Assembly: GCA_963377175.1 (NCBI GenBank)
Contig: CAUJNA010003316.1
Span: 181,501 to 245,500 of the forward strand
Direction of reading: 5' to 3'
Source of the DNA: Effrenium voratum
Lineage: Eukaryota > Sar > Dinophyceae > Suessiales > Symbiodiniaceae
DNA: 64,000 bases
How positions within the stretch are numbered: position 1 is the stretch's first letter; each line of letters opens with the position of its first letter. The notes beneath the pieces were generated by a model. It was not told where the DNA came from. It saw only the letters and a list, made by a program, of their open reading frames with translations, and made no database searches. This document shows, piece after piece, positions 29,705 through 37,350 of this stretch. The translations under genes were made by a program, and so were the position numbers.

Positions 29705-30150
29705 GGTGCTAACAAGGCAGCCTGCAGTTGTCCAAGTTCTGTCAAGTTTGTTGGGGGAACCTGAACTTGGACAAGAACTTGGACAAGGAACTTGGACAAA
29801 TTTTATCACGTGTTTTCCTCTTGCAAAGCCACTTGTCCAAGTTCCCCCGCCGAACTTGGACAAGGAACTTGGACAACTGCTGGCTGCCTTGTTTTTGTCT
29901 GCGTAGGCCCAGGCGGGAGGGGCCGCCGGGAATCGGGGCGCTCCTCTTTTTAATAACAAGACAACCAGAAGAAGAAAATATTAGGGATTCTCCTCCAGGG
30001 GAGGAACCTGAACTTGGACAAGGAACTTGGACAAGGAACTTGGACAAGGAACTTGGACAAATTTTATCACGTGTTTTCCTCTTGCAGAGCCACTTGTCCA
30101 AGTTCCCCCGCCGAACTTGGACAAGGAACTTGGACAACTGCAGGCTGCCT
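29705..30150 (+). repeat. Inverted satellite units with TTGTCCAAGTTC iterons
   Basis: Two partial units in the opposite iteron polarity, each followed by the boundary motif AACAAGACAACCAGAAGAAG and AAATATTAGGG. That motif also occurs at about 29,260, 47,975, 60,090, 60,345 and 61,018. Confidence 0.8.
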
Positions 30151-30169
30151 TGTTATTATATACCTGGAG

Positions 30170-30405
30170 CCAGCCTGGCATCGAAGCCTCCCTGCACCTG
30201 CCCGGCATCGGGCGCCAGCCCGCCGAGTCATACGGATCATAATTGGAGCCTCCACCCTGGCGCGCCACCTGCCCGGCATAGAAGCCTCTCCCTGTTGAAA
30301 TTCTCGTCATTCATCGCAGACCACTGCCGCGCCACCTGCCCGGCATAGAAGCCTCCGCCCGGCCGCGCCACCTGCCCGGCATCGGAGCATCCGCTGCCGC
30401 GCCGC
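30170..30405. repeat. GC-rich repeats with GCGCCACCTGCCCGGCAT
   Basis: About six irregular copies of CCTGCCCGGCATNGAAGCC. The right arm has the complement at 59,695-59,915. Confidence 0.8.
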
Positions 30406-30407
30406 GT

Positions 30408-30632
30408 TCTCAATCCTGTGGCCAACGCAGGATTGCTCCACTCAATCCTGTCGCCAACGCAGGATTGCTCCACTCAATCCTGCGGCCAACGCAGGATTGC
30501 TCCACTCAATCCTGCGGCCAACGCAGGATTGCTCCACTCAATCCTGTGGCCAATGCAGGATTGCTCCACTCAATCCTGTGGCCAACGCAGGATTGCTCCA
30601 CTCAATCCTGTGGCCAACGCAGGATGCCGTAC
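30408..30632 (+). repeat. 32-33 bp palindromic minisatellite (AATCCTGYGGCCAACGCAGGATT)
   Basis: Seven tandem units, each containing the inverted pair CAATCCTG / CAGGATTG separated by about 10 bases, joined by CTCCACT. Single-stranded units can form small hairpins. It stands at the inner edge of the terminal repeat, about 110 bp before the fibre ATG. Confidence 0.9.
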
Positions 30633-30639
30633 TGCTGGC

Positions 30640-30735
30640 ATACTGAATGGTACTCAACTGCGCTTGCGGCAGGAATCGAGCCCCGTGCGGAGTAAGAAGC
30701 GCTTAGCTCCTTGGACTAAGGCGTCGGCGACAACA
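30640..30735 (-). repeat. tRNA-like SINE fragment upstream of the fibre gene
   Basis: On the minus strand, GACGCCTTAGTCCAAGGAGC resembles a D-arm region and GGGGCTCGATTCCTGCC a T arm, followed by AGTTGAGTACCATTCAG. The T-arm part recurs at 7,675-7,715 within the SINE-like block of the LINE. Confidence 0.5.
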
Positions 30736-30744
30736 TATGTAAAC

Positions 30745-33700
30745 ATGTTTGAAGGACCTGTCACCGGCAACATCCCGGAGGTTTTGGACAACGGAGAGGT
30801 AACTGACGGCACGCACGTCACCGCAGGGCAGCTGGCCCTGGCTCTGACGCCTTACGCGCAAGTACCGGACCTGGCCGTGAACACGGCAGCCTCCGGCAAC
30901 AACGCGGCAGCCATCCAGTCCCTGGACGCCCGGGTCACCGCAGAGCTGGCCTCAAAGCTGGACAGCAGCGCGCTGGCGCCGGCAATTGCGCCCCTGGCCA
31001 CGGCGGCGGCCCTGGCCGCCACGGATGGACAGGTGGCCGCGCACGGAAGCAGCATCGCCGCGCTGCAGAGCTCGCTGACCACGGGCCTCTCCAACAAGGC
31101 AGACCAGTCCGCCTTCGACGTGCTGGAGGGCGTGGTGGCGACGAAGAGCACCCCGGACAGCGTGGACCTGAAGCTGTCCAACTACAGCACCACGGCGGCC
31201 ATGAACGGCTCCATCGCCTCGGCCAACAACGCCACGCTGGCCACGGTGGCCGCCAACTACGGCCTCAAGACGGTGGTGGACCAGCACTCCCTAGACCTAG
31301 CGGCGAGGATCACGCCGCTGGAGGTAGACACCAAGGTGGCCAACGCTCTCCTGGGGGCCGTCACCGCCGCAGCGCTGGCCTCCGAGCTTGCGAGCCGAGA
31401 CGCCTCCATCGCGGGGCTGCAGGCCTCCAAGGCGGACGCCAGCGCCCTGACAGCGTACGCCCAGCTCTCGGCCGTCGACACTTCCTCAGAGGTGGACTCT
31501 AAGATAGCAGCGGCCCTCCTAAACGCAGTCACCACGGCAGCCCTGGACGCCGCCCTCGCCGGCAAGGCGGACACCAGCGCGCTGGCCTCCCTGCTCTCCA
31601 CGGTGGACGGGTTGGACACTCCACTGGAGGTGGACACCAAGATAGCAAATGCAGTGCTGGGCCTCGCCACCACCAAGGCTTCGTCGCAGCGCAGCTTGCT
31701 AGCCGGGACACCGGCATCTCGGCGCTCCAGGCCTCCAAGGCTGACGCGGCGCTGCTGGCCTCATACGCCACGAACGCCGCGCTCTCCGCCAGCGTGACCA
31801 CGCTCCAGAGCGCCCTCGACGCAATCCTCGCGGAGCTCGCCGCCCTGCAGCTTCCCGGAGGCGGAGTTGTTAACGCGCCGGCCTGGGCGGGCTTCACAAC
31901 TTGGGAGCTCCTTCGCGGAAGCAACGTCGTTCGCAACCTGCATCTGGAGGCTCCTCTCTCTGCTGCGCTGGCCAACGGCGACCACGCTGAGCATCACGGC
32001 AGACTGCTACTCCGTCGCAGCGGCGGACGCGGCCCTCGCGGCTGCGCTGCTGGCCTACTACACCTCCTCACAAGTGGACACTCTGTTGGCCGACTACCGA
32101 ACCGGAACGGCGCAGGACACGGAGACGACCAGCGCCATCACTGCCGCGCTGCTGGCCTACTACACCGCGGCGCAGGTAGACGCGCTGTTGGGAGACTACC
32201 GCACGGCGAGCGCGCAGGACACGCAGACGCAAGCCGCCATCGCGGGCGCGCTGCTGGCCTACCGGACGGGCCCGGACCAGGACGTGTTCACTCACCTCGG
32301 CGCTGGTGGCGTACCGCTCAGCCGCCGACCAGGACACGGCAACGGCCTCAAGCATCGCCGCCGCCCTGCTCAGCTACTACACCATCGCACAAGTGGACGG
32401 TCTCCTTGCCAACAAGCTCGGAGTCACGGAGGCGGCCTCGGCCCTGCAAATATCCGTGCGCTTTCCGGACGACGGAGGGGCCGACGAGGTGGTGGCCGCC
32501 ATAGGAGAGCAGATCCTGGCCCCCACAGACGTCTCACTCTCAAACTGGACGGTTCGCCCCAGCAGCGGCAGCGTGGTCCTGTCCACGCACACCGCGGGAG
32601 TGAGCGTGGACGGCTACACTCTGACCCTGGCGGCAAACCCGTGGAACATTGTGCGCACCTACAACTTGACGCCCGGCCGAGAGCTCCTCTTCGCCTGCCG
32701 CTACCGGCTCGGCACGGCCTCTAACTTCGTGGTGTACATGTCCGAGGCCGACAACGTCTACGACCCATTGTACTGCAGCTTCGCGGGAGACGAGGGCGCC
32801 TGGAGCACGGCCAAGATGTACTTCACCGTGCCGCCAAACGGAGTGGCGAAGCTGCACTTCGGGGCGCACTTCCAGGCGCCGGGCCTGCCCAACCAGACGG
32901 CAGGAACGGTGGACGTGTACGGCCTCCAGATCCTGGACGCAACCCTGGAGGCCGGCAACTCGGAGGAGGAGGACACGGCGGCCTCGGCCCTGCTGCTGAA
33001 GCACGAGTTCCTTGACGGAGGGGCCGACGACGTCACGCTGGCCACCCTGGGCAAGGTGCTGCTGGAGCCCACGCTCACCACGCTTGGAAATTTTCTGGTG
33101 CGCTCCAACAGCCAGAGCTCCGTGGCCTCGGCCAGCTTCACGGTGGGAGGCTTCCAGCTGGAGGGCTACGCCATGACCCTGAGCGCCCTCGCCTGGAACA
33201 TCGTGCGCACCTACACGCTGACGCCGGGGAGACGCTACTCCTTCGGCTGCCGGTACCGGCTGGGCACGGCCTCCAACTTGGTGATGTACGTCAGCGCGGC
33301 CGACAACGTCTACGTGGGCGTCACCGGCACCTTCCTCGGCACGGCCTCGCAGGGCGTCTGGAGCACGGCGCGCCTGGACTTCTCGGTGCCGCCGGGCGGA
33401 ATCGCGAAGCTGCACTTCGGAGCCTTCGGCGGCTCTATCCCCGGGCTGGTGCAGTAGTCGGCGGGCACGCTGGACCTGTACAGCATGCAGATCAGGGCCA
33501 GCGCCTTCGAGGGAGAGTCTGTCTCAGTAACGGACCTGCTGGCGGACTCGCTGGCCCTCACGGGCTCGGCCACGCTGGACGGGCTCACCGCGCAGGGCAA
33601 CGTGGGCTGCGACCAGCTGCTGTGCTACGACGTGAACTGCACGGACGTGTTCACCACGGGCGTGGACGCCTCGGGCGCAGTCTCCTGCGCAGCGCTCACA

Positions 33701-34766
33701 GCCACAGGCACCGTCGCCGGAGCCACGCTGTCGTCCACAGGGGCCGTGTCAGGCAGCTCGCTGAGCATCAGCGGCGCGGCCAGCGTGGGCCTGCTGAGCT
33801 CCGCCACAGGAATCACGGGCAGCACGTTGACCATCAACAACACGGCCAACGCCGGGAACTTCACCACGGTGGACGACGTGTCCACGGGGACATTGACGGC
33901 CTCGGGCGCAGCAACCGCGGCGAGCTTCGCAGCCACCGGGGCGCTCACGGGCGCCACGCTGACCATCACCGGGGCGGCCTCCGCGGGCCCGCTGGACTGC
34001 GAGAGCCTGGACTGCACCTTCACGGCCACTAGCGGCGGAGTGTCGACGGGCAGCGTGGTGTGCGGCGACGTGACGAGCTCGGGCACGGTCTCCGCGCCGC
34101 AGCTCTTCGCGTCCAACACGCTCACCGTGACCAACACCTCCGACTTCTCGGACGATCTCTTCCTGACGAAGAACTGGGCGGGCTGGAGCAAGCTGCAAGT
34201 GTCCAACAACAGCGCGGCCCCCGACAGCGGCCCGGAGCTGCGGCTGCTGGGCAACCAGAGCGCGCGGGTCTTCCTGGAGCGGGACGGCGGGGCGCACCAG
34301 TGCGAGCTCATCATGATCAACGACGAGGCGCTGGTGCAGACGAAGAGCCTCTCCACGCAGCTGTCCCTGACCACGAACCAGAGGAACCCCGGCTGCTCGT
34401 GATCGCGGGCAACACGGGCAACGTGGTCTGCAACACGACCTTCACGAATTTGTCGGACAGCCGGGTGAAGACGGAGATGGCCGAGGCCGACGTGGCGGAG
34501 CTCAAGCAGCTCTTTGACTCCGTGGAGGCCAAGCAGTACAAGCGCCCGGACATGAACGGGGACCTGAGGCTGGGCTTCGCCTCGGACGACTTCGCAGGAA
34601 CGAAGTGGTAGAATTTGACGGGGACCACGCGGTGGAGCGACGGCACGGAGATGGTCACGCTCGACTACTCGCACCTCACCAGCGTGCTGTGGGGGGTGTG
34701 CAAGAGCTTCCAGGCCCGGCTGGACGCACTTGAAGCCTGGCGCAGCGGGGGCCGAAGAACAAGTAA
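30745..34766 (+). pseudogene. Large fibre protein with repeat modules, two tandem beta modules and S74-type C-terminal chaperone
   Basis: Starts MFEGPVTGNIPEVLDNGEVT. Residues about 30-520 are Ala/Asp/Ser-rich repeats (ELASKLD, SKADASAL, LLAYYTAAQVDALL) typical of trimeric phage-like fibres. Two homologous modules follow (32,455-32,935 and 32,998-33,490), each with WNIVRTY.LTPGR and CRYRLGTASN, likely beta sandwiches that bind ligands. A Ser/Thr/Gly/Ala-rich shaft comes next. The end (from about 34,457: SDSRVKTEMAEADVAELKQL, then DYSHLTSVLWGVCKSFQ) matches the intramolecular chaperone family S74. Frameshifts lie near 31,680, 31,975, 32,295, 34,395 and 34,750, with an in-frame TAG at 33,455. 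The stop is 2 bases before the integrase ATG. It would mediate host attachment. Confidence 0.8.
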
Positions 34767-34768
34767 AC

Positions 34769-35609
34769 ATGGAGGCGCTGAGGGACCTGGCCGACGACTT
34801 CAACGTGCGGGACCCGCGGAAGCTGTACCGACTTGCGAGGCAGCGCGACCTTGACGTGACGCAGGCCATGGCCTTCGAGGCGCTGAAGGCCGACGTGGGC
34901 CGGCAGGTGCAGGCGCCACGGCCGCGCGCGCTGGGCAAGTCGGCCGCCGAGGGGCCGAACGACCGGCTGCAGGCCGACCTCATCGACTTCAGCCAGAACA
35001 CGCGGGGGAAGACGAGGTCCGGCCTGGTGGTGATGGACGTCTTCACCCGGGAGGCTGCCGTGGAACCTCTGCAGAACAAGAACGCCGAGACGGTGGGCCG
35101 GGCCACCAAGCGCGCCGCGCGGGAGCTGACGGGGGACGACGGGACCTTTGTGGTCACGACAGACCTGGGCAACGAGTTCGCCACGCTGGACCGGGAGCTG
35201 CCCGAAGCCGTGCACCGGACGAAGCGGCCCGAGGACCGCAACGCAACGGCCGTGGTGGACCGGGGCATCCAGACCCTCAAGAAGGACCTGGCCACGAGGG
35301 TGGCGCGCAAGGGCGGGCCGTGGAGCGACCACTTTGAGCGGGCGGCCGGGGCCTACAACGCGCGGCCCCACGAGACGGTGTACGGCGCGCCCGAGGACGT
35401 GGAGAAGCAGCCGGCCACAGAGTTCAGGGTCCTCCAAGACAACGCCGACAAGCTCCAGCACAACAAGGACCTCACCGACCGGCGCATGAAGGCGGTGGAG
35501 GACGCGGGCGCCTTGAGAGCGCCGACGAAAGCGGCGAGGAGCTTCAACCCTCAGTACGGCGACGTGCAGCAGCTGGGGGCCGTGGACTCCATGACCGTCC
35601 GCAGGCTGG
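34769..35609 (+). CDS. Retroviral-type (rve) integrase of the PLV
   Basis: From ATG 34,769 the protein has an N-terminal helical region, then the RNase H-like core: QADLIDFSQNTRGK (first Asp), VVTTDLGNEFATLD (second Asp) and DRNATAVVDRGIQTLKKDLA. In the last of these the usual catalytic Glu position appears to be Asp. WSDHFERAAGAYNARPHETV and YGAPEDV close the core. Polinton integrases insert the linear viral DNA into the genome. The start was chosen because it lies 2 bases after the fibre stop; an in-frame Met at 34,730 lies within the fibre C-terminus. Viral similarity ends near 35,609, where repeat sequence begins, so the C-terminal domain is probably truncated. Confidence 0.85.
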
Positions 35610-35728
35610 GGGAATTCGGGCCCTGCTCAAGCCCTTTTTGGGTTAGGGTTTGGGGTCCTCGGGAAACCAACGGGTTCGGCGAACCAAGCTCCCAGGCTCA
35701 CCTTGTTTTTGGAACAGCTCAGCCCATA

Positions 35729-35764
35729 AGACAAGCATATGACTACTGGCAAAATCAACCAGGT
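35729..35764 (-). rRNA. Antisense fragment of the 18S rRNA 5' end, copy 1
   Basis: The minus strand reads ACCTGGTTGAT then CCAGTAGTCATATGCTTGTCT with two changes in the middle. The first 36 bases of eukaryotic 18S rRNA are nearly invariant, so the identity is certain, but it is only a fragment. Confidence 0.85.
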
Positions 35765-35806
35765 TTCTTTTCTTTGCATGCTGCTTTGTCGCTGGAATCC
35801 AGCCCG

Positions 35807-35846
35807 TGAGACAAGCATATGACTACTGGCAGGATCAACCAGGTTT
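35807..35846 (-). rRNA. Antisense fragment of the 18S rRNA 5' end, copy 2
   Basis: The minus strand carries ACCTGGTTGATCCTGCCAGT followed by AGTCATATGCTTGTCTC, matching the consensus start of eukaryotic 18S rRNA. Nothing further of the rRNA is present. It forms a tandem duplicate with copy 1. Confidence 0.9.
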
Positions 35847-36027
35847 TTTTGCGCCAGAAATGCTTGCAAGGAAGCTCTCTGCAATCCAGCGGCCATTAAA
35901 CCATTTGCAGTTTGTGACTCTCGAACGACATGACAGCAGGACATCAACAGCATGAGCACGCGTACCACCAGCACGTGCAACAACAGCAGCAGTGCAAAGC
36001 CGTGCAAAAACGAGCTACTACGACCTG

Positions 36028-36827
36028 AGTCGTGGCGAACCCCCCCAAACCCGTTGGGCAAACCAGTACTTAAAAAACGAACCCCCCGTACCCGTTGGGC
36101 GAACCAGTACTTAAAAAAACGAAACCCCCCAGGCATGTTGGGCAGACCAGTACTCTAAAAAAACAAATCTGAAACCTCTCCAGACCTGTTGGGCAGACCA
36201 GAACTTAAAAAGCCCGACACCTATCCCCAGACCCGTTGGGCAGACCAGTACTAAGCCAAAAATTGCCGTGCCCTTTGGGCAAACCAGTACTTGAAAAAAC
36301 GAACCCCCCCGGGGCCCGTTGGGCTAACCAGTACTTAAAAAAACCCGACCCCTATCCCCCAGACCCGTTGGGCGAACCAGTACTTAAAAAAACCCGACCC
36401 CTATCCCGCAGACCCGTTGGGCGAACCAGTGCTTGAAAAAACCCGACCCCGATCCCCCAGACCCGTTGGGCGAAAGGGTACTTTAAAAAAAACGAAACCC
36501 CTCCAGACCCGTTGGGCGAACCAGTAGTTGAAAACGAATCCGAAACCCCTCCAGGCCCGTTGGGCGAACCAGTACTGAAAAAAATCCGAAACCCCCAGAC
36601 CCGTTGGGCGAACCAGTACTTGAAAAAAAATGAAACCCCCATACTTGAAAACGAATCCGAAACCCCTCCAGGCCGGCGAACCAGTATTTGAAAACGAATC
36701 CGAAACCCCTCCAGGCCCGTTGGGCGAACCAGTACTTGAAAAAAATTGAAACCCCCAGACCCGTTGGGCGAACCAGTACTTGAAGAAAAATCCGAAACCC
36801 CTCCAGACCCGTTGGGCGAACCAGTAC
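36028..36827 (+). repeat. Minisatellite CCCGTTGGGCGAACCAGTACTT, left block
   Basis: About 20 degenerate units of 40-50 bp, each with GTTGGGC(G/A)(A/G)ACCAGTACTT followed by an A-run and CGAANCCCC. The array is cut exactly at ...CCAGTAC (36,827) by the DIRS element and resumes at 46,817. Translations produce repetitive frames that are not genes. Confidence 0.9.
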
Positions 36828-36985
36828 GTTAGAATCTTGGTCACTGCTTCAAGCCTAAAGGGACATGCAGGGAAAAAAGCAACCGACCGGAGCAAACTCG
36901 ATACGCGCTTTTTTACTTGAGCGTTGCTTAGAAGTGCAGGCTCAGAGATGCAGGTGGAGTGACGATGCGCGTCCACTCCATTTTC
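36828..36985 (-). repeat. Split direct repeat A, outer copy
   Basis: 158 bp from GTTAGAATCTTGG to CACTCCATTTTC. Near-identical to 37,116-37,272, with a one-base length difference in an A/G run and one substitution in a T-run. Contains GCTTCAAGCCTAAAGGGACA, which is partly complementary to a stretch of repeat B. Confidence 0.95.
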
Positions 36986-37115
36986 GTTCAAAAAAGAACG
37001 AAAGAGGGGTCAAACCCTCCAGGCATGTCCCTTACCAAAAGGCTTGAAGCAGAAATGGCACGCGGCCGAAGATTCAACCAAGATTAAAACACAGGGGAAA
37101 AGACAAACCCCTAGC
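36986..37115 (-). repeat. Split direct repeat B, inner copy
   Basis: 130 bp from GTTCAAAAAAGAACGAAAG to CAAACCCCTAGC. It looks identical to the outer copy at 46,687-46,816. It contains GCATGTCCCTTACCAAAAGG and GGCTTGAAGC, inverted relative to repeat A. Confidence 0.95.
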
Positions 37116-37272
37116 GTTAGAATCTTGGTCACTGCTTCAAGCCTAAAGGGACATGCAGGAAAAAAGCAACCGACCGGAGCAAACTCGATACGCGCTTTTT
37201 GACTTGAGCGTTGCTTAGAAGTGCAGGCTCAGAGATGCAGGTGGAGTGACGATGCGCGTCCACTCCATTTTC
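37116..37272 (-). repeat. Split direct repeat A, inner copy
   Basis: 157 bp beginning GTTAGAATCTTGGTCACTGC directly after repeat B and ending CACTCCATTTTC. The B-A border here reproduces the junction of a circularised element. Confidence 0.95.
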
Positions 37273-37350
37273 CTGCATCTCATGCGGAGCCTGTCGGAAT
37301 ACCCCCACTTTAGAGTTCTAAGCAAACGGTCAAATCACCTTACCCCCTCT

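Larger units (their letters stand above)
27723..30640 (+). repeat. Left terminal inverted repeat arm of the large PLV
   Basis: The order is palindromic foldback (27,723-28,215), 210 bp satellite (28,250-29,230), a unique part with tRNA-like sequence (29,240-29,700), satellite units (29,705-30,150), GCCGGGCAGGTGGCGC-type repeats (30,170-30,405) and AATCCTG palindromes (30,408-30,632). The right arm at 59,555-62,462 shows the same blocks reversed. No protein gene lies in it; open frames here encode only satellite translation. Confidence 0.75.
35610..36027. other. Spacer with 18S rRNA 5'-end fragments, no gene
   Basis: Sequence after the integrase turns into a telomere-like GGGTTAGGGTTTGGGG stretch (35,641-35,656) and an approximately 80 bp duplication, each copy holding an antisense 18S rRNA 5' fragment. 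No protein gene is visible. Confidence 0.6.

Noticed and set aside
28250..30150. Long open frames rich in NLDKELGQ or SKFLVQV in the satellites
   Set aside because: They are translations of the TTGTCCAAGTTC repeats in several frames and on both strands, with no start context or domain.
35641..35656. Telomere repeat GGGTTAGGGTTTGGGG
   Set aside because: Only one to two degenerate units exist; not enough to claim an interstitial telomere.
35729..35846. A ribosomal RNA gene
   Set aside because: Only the first 36-40 bases of 18S rRNA are present, duplicated; no further rRNA sequence follows on either side.
36028..36827. Frames with repeated LGEPVLKK-like peptides in the minisatellite
   Set aside because: The peptide follows the 40-50 bp DNA repeat unit and changes frame freely; no gene.
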